A stretch of DNA of 64,000 nucleotides from an uncultured Eubacteriales bacterium (GTDB taxonomy: Bacteria; Bacillota; Clostridia; Peptostreptococcales; Anaerovoracaceae). The notes under the pieces are model-generated. The model did not search any database, had not been told where the DNA came from, and saw only the letters and a program-made list of their open reading frames with translations. Positions within the stretch are counted from its first letter, which is position 1, and the number at the start of each line of letters is the position of its first letter. Shown here piece after piece: positions 35,026 to 43,636 of the stretch. The translations under genes were made by a program, and so were the position numbers. The stretch is from the NCBI GenBank assembly GCA_900547295.1, contig URGK01000003.1, positions 1 to 64,000 on the forward strand, read 5' to 3'.

Positions 35026-37245
35026 ATGCAGGAAAAAAAGGGAATAATCGCAGATATAATATTTCATAACGAAAAAAACGGCTATACCATAGCCGTTTTT
35101 GAAACAGAGGAGGAACAGTTTACGGCAGTGGGAAGCATAGCGGCCTGCCGCAAGGGACTGAGCCTTATTCTGCGCGGCAAATTTACGGTGCACCCTACAT
35201 ACGGGGAGCAGTTTGCCTTTTCTGAATATGAAGAGGTTATTCCCGAAAGCGTACAGGGCATAGAGGAATTTCTTGCAACAGGAGCGCTCAAAGGCATAGG
35301 CAAAAAAACAGCGGCGGCCATAGTACATAAATTCGGCAAGGACACCTTGAGAATAATGGAAGAGGAGCCCGAAAGACTTGCAGAGGTTTCGGGCATAGGC
35401 GAAAAAAAGGCTGCTGCAATAGGTGAAGCCTTTGCACTGCACAGAGAATTTGCAAGAGTCACAATGTATTTTCAGAAATACGGTATTTCACCCGACTATT
35501 CACTCAAACTGTACAAGGCCTACGGCTCTCAGACAATTACAATAATCGAAGAAAATCCGTATGTTATGATTGATGATATCTTTGGCATAGGCTTTCGCAA
35601 GGCAGATGCCATAGCTGCCAAAATCGGTATTTCGCCGGAAGACCCTGCCAGAGTCAAAAGCGGCATCAAGTATGCGATGTGGTACTATATCGGCGAGGGC
35701 AACACCTACTGCCCGCAAAAGGAGCTTTGCGAAAAAACAGCTCAGCTTCTGGATATTTCAAGCAGTGTGATTTATGATTACCTGACGGAAATGGCCTTTG
35801 CAGGCGATATCGTAATGGAAAGCTCCGAGGGCAGAGTCAACGTATATATCACATCATACTATATGGCGGAGCAGAATGTTACCAAGAGCCTTATGGCAAT
35901 CAATACAGCCTCGCTCAAGCCTGTAGACTCGGATATCAGAAGCCTGATTGAATTTACCGAAAATGAAACAGGCATCAGGCTTTCGGACAATCAGAAATAT
36001 GCCGTTGAAACCTCGCTTCAAAACGGAGTGTCGGTTATAACGGGGGGACCGGGAACAGGTAAAACCACCATCATAAACACTATAATAAATGTGCTTAACC
36101 AAAGCGGGCTGAGCACAGCCATAGCAGCGCCTACAGGCAGGGCAGCCAAGCGTATTACAGAAACCTCGGGAAGCGATGCCGTTACGATACACAGGCTTCT
36201 TGAATACTACTATTCTGAAGCCGAGGATACGATGCGCTTTGGCAAGGACGCGGGCAACCCTCTTGATTATGATGCGGTAATCATAGACGAGGCATCTATG
36301 ATAGACCTGATGCTTATGAACGGACTTGTGAGCGCCATTAAACCCGGCACCAGACTCATAATTGTGGGAGATGCCGACCAGCTTCCGTCTGTGGGAGCAG
36401 GTAATGTATTAAGAGATATAATTGAAAGCGAATACATATACTGCATTAAGCTGACGGAGATATTCAGACAGGCCAAGGAGAGTCTGATTGTTGTCAACGC
36501 CCACAGGATAAACAAAGGAGAATACCCCGACTATAACGAGAAAGGCAAGGAATTCTTCCTTATGAGGCAAAAAACCGAAAAGGAAATGCTTGCCCTTATT
36601 AAAGACCTGTGCGCAAGAAGGTTGCCTAATTACTATACCAGCCTTAATCCGCTCAAGGACATACAGGTGCTTACCCCTGTGCGAAAGGGCACGCTGGGGA
36701 CTATGAACCTTAACAGGCAGCTTCAGGAGATATTAAACCCTCCTGCCGCAGACCTTGAAGAAAAAACTTTCGGAGAGAGAACCTTCAGAGAGGGCGACAA
36801 GGTTATGCAGATTAAAAACAACTATCAGCTCAAATGGAAAAACACAGATGATTTCACGGAAGGAGAGGGAGTTTTCAACGGAGATGTAGGCTTTGTACAG
36901 TCTATAGACAAGGAATACGGCAAAATCACAGTTCTCTTTGATGACAGGAGAGTGGCTTCTTACGACTTTTCACAGCTTGATGAGCTGGAGCTTGCCTATG
37001 CTGTTACAGTTCACAAGAGTCAGGGAAGTGAGTTTCCTGTGATAGTGATGCCGGTATCGTGGTTTCCGCCTATGCTGGCAACAAGAAACCTCCTTTATAC
37101 TGCGGTTACCAGAGGCAAGGAGGCGGTTGTGCTTGTAGGCTCGGAGGACAAGCTCAATGCCATGATAGACAACAACAGAATTGCCGCAAGATATTCGGGA
37201 CTTGCAGCAAAGCTTGCAAAACTTATGAAGACGGAGATATTATGA
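35026..37245 (+). CDS. recD2: ATP-dependent RecD2-like DNA helicase
   Basis: 739 residues. A long N-terminal region has an OB domain and helix-hairpin-helix motifs (GIGKKTAAAIVHKFG and GIGEKKAAAI, about 90-135) that define RecD2 versus RecD. A superfamily 1B helicase follows, with Walker A TGGPGTGKTTII (about 340-351), Walker B IIDEASMIDL and C-terminal AYAVTVHKSQGSEFP. It is a 5'-3' helicase in DNA repair, acting without RecBC. It overlaps comFC by 4 bases (ATGA). Confidence 0.95.
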   Translation: MQEKKGIIADIIFHNEKNGYTIAVFETEEEQFTAVGSIAACRKGLSLILRGKFTVHPTYGEQFAFSEYEEVIPESVQGIEEFLATGALKGIGKKTAAAIVHKFGKDTLRIMEEEPERLAEVSGIGEKKAAAIGEAFALHREFARVTMYFQKYGISPDYSLKLYKAYGSQTITIIEENPYVMIDDIFGIGFRKADAIAAKIGISPEDPARVKSGIKYAMWYYIGEGNTYCPQKELCEKTAQLLDISSSVIYDYLTEMAFAGDIVMESSEGRVNVYITSYYMAEQNVTKSLMAINTASLKPVDSDIRSLIEFTENETGIRLSDNQKYAVETSLQNGVSVITGGPGTGKTTIINTIINVLNQSGLSTAIAAPTGRAAKRITETSGSDAVTIHRLLEYYYSEAEDTMRFGKDAGNPLDYDAVIIDEASMIDLMLMNGLVSAIKPGTRLIIVGDADQLPSVGAGNVLRDIIESEYIYCIKLTEIFRQAKESLIVVNAHRINKGEYPDYNEKGKEFFLMRQKTEKEMLALIKDLCARRLPNYYTSLNPLKDIQVLTPVRKGTLGTMNLNRQLQEILNPPAADLEEKTFGERTFREGDKVMQIKNNYQLKWKNTDDFTEGEGVFNGDVGFVQSIDKEYGKITVLFDDRRVASYDFSQLDELELAYAVTVHKSQGSEFPVIVMPVSWFPPMLATRNLLYTAVTRGKEAVVLVGSEDKLNAMIDNNRIAARYSGLAAKLAKLMKTEIL

Positions 37246-37976
37246 TTGAAAGAATTCTTGATATAGTATATCCTGATAATATATACTGTATCTGCTGCGG
37301 CAGTATTATTGATAAAAGCAGAGCCTACAGCCTGTGTGACACCTGTCTTGAGCGTATGCACTGGATAACAGGCAGGAGCTGCAGAATATGCGGCAAGGCT
37401 TTGCAGGATACATATGCGGGAGATACATGCTATGACTGTATGGAGGAGGAGCACAGCTTTGACAGAGCTTTTTCCTGTGTGGAATACGGTCTTTATGAAC
37501 GCGCTGTTATAATGGATTTTAAATACGGTGACAAGGCATATATAGGCAGGAAGCTTGCAGAGGCCATGTATGACAGAATTTGCTGTGAGGATATATTTTA
37601 TGATATAATAGTGCCGGTGCCTATACATAAGTCAAGAAAAAACAGCAGGGGATATAATCAGGCAGAGATAATAGCAAAGCATATGAGCAAACTGTCAGGC
37701 AAGCCTTGCATAGAGCTACTGTTCAGGACAAGGGCTACAGAGGCGATGAAAAACCTGTCCATTGCTCAGAGAAGAGATAATATCAGAGGGGCTTTTCAAA
37801 TCCCTGAATATATGAATAAACCTGTTCAAGGTAAAAACATATTGCTTGTTGACGATATATACACAACCGGCGCAACTTTTGATGAATGTTCAAAAATAAT
37901 TAAATCCGCAGGGGCAAAGGCAGTGTATTGTATGGCCTTTGCTTCGGGAGCAAACAGAAAACACGAAATAAACTGA
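37242..37976 (+). CDS. comFC: ComF-family phosphoribosyltransferase-like protein
   Basis: 244 residues; the start overlaps the recD2 stop. An N-terminal zinc-binding segment has several Cys pairs (YCICCGS, CDTCLER, CRICGK, CYDCMEE). A type I phosphoribosyltransferase domain follows, with the PRPP loop VLLVDDIYTTGATFDEC near residue 210 written as LLVDDIYTTGAT. ComFC is needed for DNA uptake in naturally competent bacteria and is linked with DNA repair; coupling to recD2 fits. In Clostridia this gene often precedes the raiA RNA and hpf, as here. Confidence 0.92.
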   Translation: MIERILDIVYPDNIYCICCGSIIDKSRAYSLCDTCLERMHWITGRSCRICGKALQDTYAGDTCYDCMEEEHSFDRAFSCVEYGLYERAVIMDFKYGDKAYIGRKLAEAMYDRICCEDIFYDIIVPVPIHKSRKNSRGYNQAEIIAKHMSKLSGKPCIELLFRTRATEAMKNLSIAQRRDNIRGAFQIPEYMNKPVQGKNILLVDDIYTTGATFDECSKIIKSAGAKAVYCMAFASGANRKHEIN

Positions 37977-38165
37977 GGGCAGAGCGGCTGCTTGGGTCTG
38001 TGGTTGCAAGGCCATGCCAGATACGGGCAAAGGGCTCCACGTAAGCTGATCCGCAAGGCGGCAGTGATCATGGCGTATCTTAGATGTAAGTCCTCCGGAA
38101 AATCCGGGTAAAGGCGAGTGTGGGGGCAAAGACCAGGTCAGCCGGGCAGCCGCTGTGCTCTCAGT
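37977..38165 (+). ncRNA. raiA-motif-like structured RNA
   Basis: Immediately after the comFC stop lies a GC-rich block in an AT-rich genome. It is closed by a 13-bp helix with one mismatch: GCAGAGCGGCTGC (37979-37991) with GCAGCCGCTGTGC (38146-38158). The interior holds further hairpins (for example GATCCGC/GCGG and CTCCGG/CCGGGT). Length (about 190), position between comF and hpf/raiA genes, and the overall look match the raiA RNA motif described by comparative genomics in Bacillota. I recognise it from context and shape, not from a covariance search. Its cellular role is unclear, possibly sporulation or aggregation. Confidence 0.65.
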
Positions 38166-38300
38166 ATTTATGTGTATTTGATGAGTGAAAGTTAAAAATA
38201 AGAGAAAAAATAAAAAGGGACATTTTCTATTTTGTCAAGTTCTGCAAGAACATTGAAATTCCAACAGGCAAATCATTGAAAAATTATCACATAAAAGAAA

Positions 38301-38328
38301 TTGACGGTAAAAACAGGGGTGCTAAAAT
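38301..38328 (+). promoter_or_regulatory. Promoter upstream of the Rpn remnant and its structured leader
   Basis: TTGACG, a 16-base spacer and TAAAAT. It would transcribe the terminator hairpin at 38365-38404 first, so the hairpin may act as an attenuator, or this is a remnant of the original hpf promoter. Confidence 0.5.
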
Positions 38329-38343
38329 GGTAGCATAGAAAAT

Positions 38344-38404
38344 TTGTAAGGACGTACAGATAAGCCGTTTAGGCTGGATTAAGTTTCAGCTTAAGCGGTT
38401 TTTT
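38344..38404 (+). terminator. Terminator hairpin related to that at 2747-2811
   Basis: CCGTTTAGGCTG (38365-38376) with CAGCTTAAGCGG (38387-38398) and T6. The preceding 20 bases also match the minus-strand copy at 2790-2811. Confidence 0.75.
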
Positions 38405-38407
38405 ATA

Positions 38408-38530
38408 ACATAGGAAATATCGACTTGCAGATATTTCCGTATGTTTCAAAGAAAGTACCTTGAATGTTATCGCACCTTGCGTGCGATATGTGGAAATAGG
38501 AATTTCAATTCCGTACATTTCCACTTTTTT
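38408..38530 (+). repeat. Three-hairpin intergenic element, copy A
   Basis: Hairpin 1 GGAAATAT/ATATTTCC (38413-38438), hairpin 2 ATCGCAC/GTGCGAT with a 5-base loop (38469-38487), hairpin 3 GTGGAAAT-AGGAAT paired with ATTCC-ATTTCCAC (38490-38524). It directly follows a terminator and precedes the Rpn remnant. See copies B and C. Confidence 0.7.
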
Positions 38531-38574
38531 TATTGTGCGTTTTTTGCTTTCTAAAAATTAAAGGAGAAAAAACA

Positions 38575-39459
38575 ATGACAGAAAAGAAACAGCAAAATGA
38601 AAACACACAAAACAACGAAGTGCTTACCCCGTTCACAAATGACCTTATGTTTGCTCTGGTAATGAGGGACCCCGATATATGCAGGGGGATTGCAGAACTG
38701 CTGCTTCCTGATGAGGAGATTGGTGAGGTTATAATAGCCACACCCGACAATCCTCTGTTTGACGAAAACAGCGACTTCGAGGTAATGGTACAGGCAAGCC
38801 TTGATTTCGGAAAAGATATGGGAGGGAGTCAGGTTTGATGCATACATTAAATCCAAGGATATATGGATAGATATAGAGATGCAGACAACCAATGAAAAAA
38901 TCTTGAAAGAAGAAGCAGATATTATCAGACTATGATGGACAGTGACTGCCTTGAAAAAGGTGGTAAATTCAATGATTAAAAAAACACCTATGTGGTATTC
39001 ATATGCACCTTTGACTATTTTGGACTTGATGAGCCCAAGTATGTGGTTGAAAGCTATATTCCCAAGAACAACTTGCATTTTGATGACGGGACAAGTAAAA
39101 TGATATTGAACACAAAATGTTCTCCGGATAAGGTTCCGGAGAAGCTCAGGGCGTTTTATAAATACATAAATGACCCTACTAAGATAGACAGCAAACTGGT
39201 TGAGGATATAGATAAGCGTGTGAGAAAATACAACACGCCGGAATGGAGGGAAAGACAATTGACATTCGGACATATGCTTGATGAGGCAAAGAAAAAAGGC
39301 CTTGAACAAGGCAGAACTGAAGGCCTTGCAGAGGGCGAGGCTTCGGGCAGAGCAGCAGAGAAACTTGCGATTGCCAAGGCTTTAAAGGACAAGGGTATTG
39401 ATATTGACATTATATCTGAAACCTCAGGACTGTCCAAAGATGAGATAGAGAAACTGTAG
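38575..39459 (+). pseudogene. Degraded Rpn-family (PD-(D/E)XK) recombination-promoting nuclease
   Basis: The start ATG at 38575 follows AAAGGAG. The product reads TPFTNDLMFALVMRDPDICR and so on to residue about 80. Near 38818 the frame shifts to GVRFDAYIKSKDIWIDIEMQT (the nuclease core with D and E-x-Q). Near 38930 it shifts again to RYYQTMMDSD and continues, through one TAA (where TTA is expected, near 38979), to CTFDYFGLDEPKYVVESY and a coiled C-terminal tail ending SGLSKDEIEKL. At least two frameshifts and one nonsense change make it inactive. Rpn proteins are transposase-like nucleases that spread as single genes, which explains an insertion between the raiA-like RNA and hpf. Confidence 0.85.
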
Positions 39460-39540
39460 GTGGCACAGTATGAAACTTCAAAAGTTTTGAGAATAGTCAG
39501 AAAAAATAAAAATACAGTATCTTTTTTCACTGCAGTGTGG

Positions 39541-39546
39541 TATAAT
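39541..39546 (+). promoter_or_regulatory. -10 element upstream of hpf
   Basis: TATAAT preceded by TGTGG, with no good -35 at 17 bases. A weak or extended -10 promoter that could restore hpf expression after the upstream insertion. Confidence 0.4.
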
Positions 39547-39582
39547 ATAGACATCAAAGAAAGGCTAGAGGAGGTAGTTGCA

Positions 39583-40110
39583 ATGAAGATTATAATAACT
39601 ACTAAGAACTTTAATGCAAGCGATGCGCTTAAAGAAACAATCGAAAAGAAACTTGGCAAACTGGGCAAGTACTTTTCAGACGAGATTAATGCTAACGTTA
39701 AACTTTCTTCAGAGGGCTCAAGAGATAAGATTGAAGCTACCATATCAAACAAGGGAACTATATTCAGAGCAGAAGAAGCCGGCAATGATATCTACGACTC
39801 CATAGACAGAATAGTAGATAAGCTGTCAAATCAGATGTCAAGATTTAAGACAAAGCTTCAGAGAAAGCACAAGGACAACAAGGACGTGTTCTTTGCAGAG
39901 CTTCCTGAAATGGACGAAACCGAAAAAGAAATCGACATCGTAAGGACAAAAAAATTCCAGCTGGAGCCTATGAATGCCGAAGAAGCAATCATGCAGATGG
40001 AGCTTTTGGGACATAACTTCTTTGTATTCCTTGATATGGAAACAGACAGCGTAAATGTTGTCTACAGAAGAAAAAACAACAGCTATGGCTTACTGGAAAC
40101 AACCTATTAA
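39583..40110 (+). CDS. hpf: Long-form ribosome hibernation promoting factor (HPF/RaiA)
   Basis: 175 residues. The N-terminal beta-alpha-beta-beta-beta-alpha domain (about 1-100, MKIIITTKNFNASDALKETI) binds the 30S decoding centre. A linker follows, and a C-terminal dimerisation domain (about 118-175, RTKKFQLEPMNAEEAIMQME) lets two ribosomes pair into 100S particles. GAGGAGG lies upstream of the ATG; an extended upstream frame is ignored. It is the usual neighbour of raiA RNA, here separated by an Rpn remnant. Confidence 0.94.
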   Translation: MKIIITTKNFNASDALKETIEKKLGKLGKYFSDEINANVKLSSEGSRDKIEATISNKGTIFRAEEAGNDIYDSIDRIVDKLSNQMSRFKTKLQRKHKDNKDVFFAELPEMDETEKEIDIVRTKKFQLEPMNAEEAIMQMELLGHNFFVFLDMETDSVNVVYRRKNNSYGLLETTY

Positions 40111-40239
40111 TTCTTAATATGTGATGTATATGACGGCAGGGTGAAATATTCCCTGCTGTGTTTGTTTTTTATGTGTTTTCTATTGAAAAGGGGATATTTC
40201 TTAGGTAAAATAATATATAATAAACCTAAGGGGATAATT

Positions 40240-41073
40240 ATGAGCAATTTTTTTCAGACAGTATTTTCAAATATAGGAATAGCGGATATTCTGGACATAG
40301 TGGTAGTAGCCTTTATAGTCTATAAAGTGCTTGAATTTATAAGGGAAACCAGAGCGGAACAGCTTGTCAAGGGACTTCTCCTGCTTGCTGCTGCGTTTTT
40401 TGTATCTGATTTTCTTAATATGAACACTCTCAACTGGATACTTAAGGGCATTACCACGATGGGAATACTGGCGCTGGTTGTTGTATTCCAGCCCGAACTG
40501 CGGAGAGCTTTGGAGTATGTAGGACGAAACAAATTCGTAAGAGGCAGCATGCTCAATATCGGCAAAGAAAAAGCCATCAAGATTACAGACGAATTTGTAA
40601 CTGCGCTTCAGAACCTTTCCTCAGAAAAAACAGGAGCGCTTATAGTTATTGAGCGCCAGACAGCATTAAATGACAGAGTCGAAACAGGTACAATAATAGA
40701 TGCTGATATTTCAGAGCAGCTGATAGGCAATATATTCTATGAGGGCGCGCCTCTTCACGACGGCGCGGTTATAGTCAGAGGCGACAGACTCTATGCGGCA
40801 GGCTGCGTGCTTCCGCTGACCGAAAACAAAAATCTCGACAAGGAACTTGGCACAAGACACAGAGCAGGCATAGGCATTACAGAGCATTCAGATGCCATAG
40901 CTATTATCGTGTCTGAGGAGACAGGCGTTATTTCTATGGCAAGGGACGGCGTTATAACCAGGTATCTTGACACCAAAACAATAGAAAAAACACTTCTTGA
41001 TCTGTATATCCCTCAGGAGAATTCCAAGCCGTCATGGATTAACAAACTGCTGGGAGGTAAGAAGAATGTTTAA
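40240..41073 (+). CDS. cdaA: Diadenylate cyclase CdaA
   Basis: 277 residues. Three N-terminal membrane segments (to about residue 80) precede the DisA_N cyclase domain with DGA (PLHDGAVIVRG) and RHR (GTRHRAGIGITEHSDA) motifs that bind ATP and metal. It makes cyclic di-AMP at the membrane, controlling potassium and osmolyte balance. The start at 40240 follows AAGGGG. It overlaps cdaR by 8 bases, the standard cdaA-cdaR-glmM operon. Confidence 0.96.
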   Translation: MSNFFQTVFSNIGIADILDIVVVAFIVYKVLEFIRETRAEQLVKGLLLLAAAFFVSDFLNMNTLNWILKGITTMGILALVVVFQPELRRALEYVGRNKFVRGSMLNIGKEKAIKITDEFVTALQNLSSEKTGALIVIERQTALNDRVETGTIIDADISEQLIGNIFYEGAPLHDGAVIVRGDRLYAAGCVLPLTENKNLDKELGTRHRAGIGITEHSDAIAIIVSEETGVISMARDGVITRYLDTKTIEKTLLDLYIPQENSKPSWINKLLGGKKNV

Positions 41074-42256
41074 CAACAAAATCGCAAATGTCATTCTTGC
41101 CTTCATAATATCCATAGGTCTGTGGTGCTATGTGGTGTATGCCGTAAACCCGATCCAAAAAGAAACCTTCAGAGAGATTCCTGTACAGCTTGTAAATACA
41201 GAGGCTCTCAATGAAAGAGGACTGGCTGTAGCCAACGACACAGCCATAACTGTCGATGCGACGGTTGAGGGAAGCCGCAAGGTTCTGGCGGCAATGGATA
41301 TAAACAGCTTTACGGCAACTGCGGATGTTTCGCAGTGTATTGCAGGTACCAACAGTGTGGCTGTTGACATTAAAATAAACAAAAATGCAAGCCTTGCTTC
41401 CGACAGTACGGTTACGGTTCAGATAAATGTGGAGCAGCTTGTTACAGAGAGCAGAGCCGTAAAGGTTAAATATACAGGTGAAGCCGGCAGCGGCAGAGAG
41501 GTTGAAGCAGATCTGACAGGAGATAAGACTGTTAATATATCCGGTGCAGAGTCACTTGTGGCTAAGGTTTCTTATGTGGCGGCAGATGTGGATATATCCA
41601 GAATCGAAAGCACAGATCAGACTATGACTGCAAAGCTTGAGCCTGTGGACAGCAGTGACAATACTGTGGATAATATCACTCTTTCGCAGGATACTGCCGA
41701 AATCAAAGCATCGCTTTACCATACCAAAAAAGTGCCGCTTACCGTAAACATTACAGGAGATCCTCCTGCGGGCTACAGGTATGAGGGCATCAAAAACGAA
41801 GATACGGTAGTGTTGAGAGGCAGCGAGGCTGCGCTCAGAGACATAACCTCTGTCAGCGCTGAATATATAGATATAAGAGGGCTTACGGCAACAACAGAGG
41901 TTAAGCTTACCCTTGTGCTGCCTGACGGAGTGGAGCTTTCCTCCAAACAGAAACCCCCTACGGTGCAGATTTTCATAGAGGGTGAGGCCGCATCTTCCGT
42001 AAGCATCAAAAGCAGCAGCATAAATATCAGAAATCTTGACGACAGCAGCTATGATGCCAGAATAATATCAGGAAATATAAGCATATCGGTGACCGGAAGT
42101 GACAGCGCCACCGAAAACGATTTTACTTTAAGTATAAATGTAAAGGGACTTGATGCAGGAGATCACGAGGTTCCGCTGACAGTTAAATACAAGGGAAGAG
42201 GGACCGTAACCTCAGCGCCTGATACGGTGACAGTCAGAATTTCCGAAATAGAATAA
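41066..42256 (+). CDS. cdaR: CdaR, YbbR-domain regulator of CdaA
   Basis: 396 residues. One N-terminal membrane anchor (IANVILAFIISIGLWCYVVY) precedes about four extracellular YbbR repeats of about 80-90 residues (for example VQLVNTEALNERGLAV at the first). It interacts with the membrane part of CdaA and tunes cyclic di-AMP synthesis. Low Cys, Ser/Thr-rich composition fits an exposed protein. Confidence 0.93.
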   Translation: MFNNKIANVILAFIISIGLWCYVVYAVNPIQKETFREIPVQLVNTEALNERGLAVANDTAITVDATVEGSRKVLAAMDINSFTATADVSQCIAGTNSVAVDIKINKNASLASDSTVTVQINVEQLVTESRAVKVKYTGEAGSGREVEADLTGDKTVNISGAESLVAKVSYVAADVDISRIESTDQTMTAKLEPVDSSDNTVDNITLSQDTAEIKASLYHTKKVPLTVNITGDPPAGYRYEGIKNEDTVVLRGSEAALRDITSVSAEYIDIRGLTATTEVKLTLVLPDGVELSSKQKPPTVQIFIEGEAASSVSIKSSSINIRNLDDSSYDARIISGNISISVTGSDSATENDFTLSINVKGLDAGDHEVPLTVKYKGRGTVTSAPDTVTVRISEIE

Positions 42257-42270
42257 AACAAGGAGTTTTT

Positions 42271-43618
42271 ATGGGCAGATTATTTGGAACAGACGGAGTC
42301 AGAGGTGTGGCAAACAGCCAGCTTACGCCTCAGATGGCATACAAACTCGGTAAGGCGGGTGCAGAAGTGCTGGGCAGACAGCAGCACAAAAGCCCCCTTA
42401 TTGTAATCGGCAGGGATACAAGGATATCAGGAGATATGCTTGAAAATGCCCTTGCTGCAGGCGTGATGTCTGCGGGAGGAAATGTAATCAAAGCCGGGGT
42501 AATACCTACACCTGCCATTGCATTTCTGGTAGGAGAGTACGGTGCTGATGCAGGGGCTGTAATATCTGCCTCACACAACCCGTTTGAATACAACGGAATT
42601 AAATTCTTTAACGGACAGGGCTTTAAATTAAGTGATGCCATTGAAGATGAAATCGAAAACCTCATATTAAATGATAATGAAGAGGCTTTTGCGGCAGCAG
42701 AGCAGATAGGTACTGTTTCCTGCAAAGAGGAGCAGGCAAGAGAGCTTTATGTCAGACACGTTGCAAAGACGGCAGACGGTGACTTTAAAGATTTAAAGGT
42801 TGTTATGGACTGCGCCAACGGCGCTTCATATGACTGCGCCTGAGGTATACAGACAGCTTGGCGCAGAGCTTACCGTTATAGCGAACCGTCCTGACGGCAT
42901 TAACATAAACAGCGGGTGCGGCTCAACCCACCCCGAAAAACTGCAGCAGGCAGTAATTGATGCGGGTGCGGATATCGGGCTTGCCTATGACGGAGATGCC
43001 GACAGGCTCATTGTGGTCGATGAGAAAGGCCGTATAGTTGACGGCGACAAGGTTATCTGTATATGCGCTGCAATGCTTAAATCAAAGGGCATGCTAAGAG
43101 GCGATCTTGTTACAGGTACGGTTATGAGCAATCTGGGATTTCACAAGCACCTTGAGGCTATGGGCTGCAGGACTGTTTCAACCAAAGTCGGCGACAGATA
43201 CGTGCTTGAAAGTATGCTTGAAACAGGCGGCGTTATAGGCGGAGAGCAGTCGGGACACATAATATTCCTTGACTATGCCACAACAGGTGACGGAACTCTC
43301 GCATCTGTTCAGTTTATAAATGCTGTTAAGCGTTCCGGCAGGAAAGTATCGGAGCTTGCAGATGAGATTACACTTTATCCGCAGGTGCTGGTTAACGCCG
43401 GAGTCAGAAACGAAAACAAATCAATCTATATGGAAGATAAACAGATAGCTGATGCAATCAGAAGCCTTGAAGCTAAAATGGCAGGAGACGGTCGTGTGCT
43501 TATCAGACCGTCCGGTACAGAGCCTCTGGTAAGAGTTATGATTGAAGGTACGGACAGAGATCAGATTGCGCAGGATGCAAAGGATCTTGCGCAGCTTATA
43601 GAATCAAAGTTTGCATAG
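42271..43618 (+). pseudogene. glmM: Phosphoglucosamine mutase gene with a frameshift near codon 190
   Basis: The first 190 codons give the GlmM N-terminus, including the phosphoserine loop AVISASHNPFEYNG. The frame ends at TGA (42841-42843) after DCANGASYDCA. The next frame, from about 42832, continues APEVYRQLGAELTVIANRP to the end at 43618 with DGDADR metal site and RPSGTEPLVR phosphate loop. Comparison with the family consensus (CANGA-Y-x-x-AP) suggests loss of two bases after the Tyr codon. GlmM makes glucosamine-1-phosphate for peptidoglycan and is normally essential, so an error in the sequence, a second copy, or frameshifting must be considered. Confidence 0.9.
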
Positions 43619-43636
43619 GGAGGATTATACGGATTT

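Noticed and set aside
38105..38165. Cobalamin-type riboswitch suggested by GTAAGTCCTCCGGAAAATCCGGG
   Set aside because: The fragment resembles a CCGG-AAAATCCGG element, but the overall closing helix, length and comFC/hpf context fit the raiA motif better, and no cobalamin gene follows.
43619..43636. glmS ribozyme
   Set aside because: Only 18 bases separate glmM and glmS, far too short for the ribozyme core.
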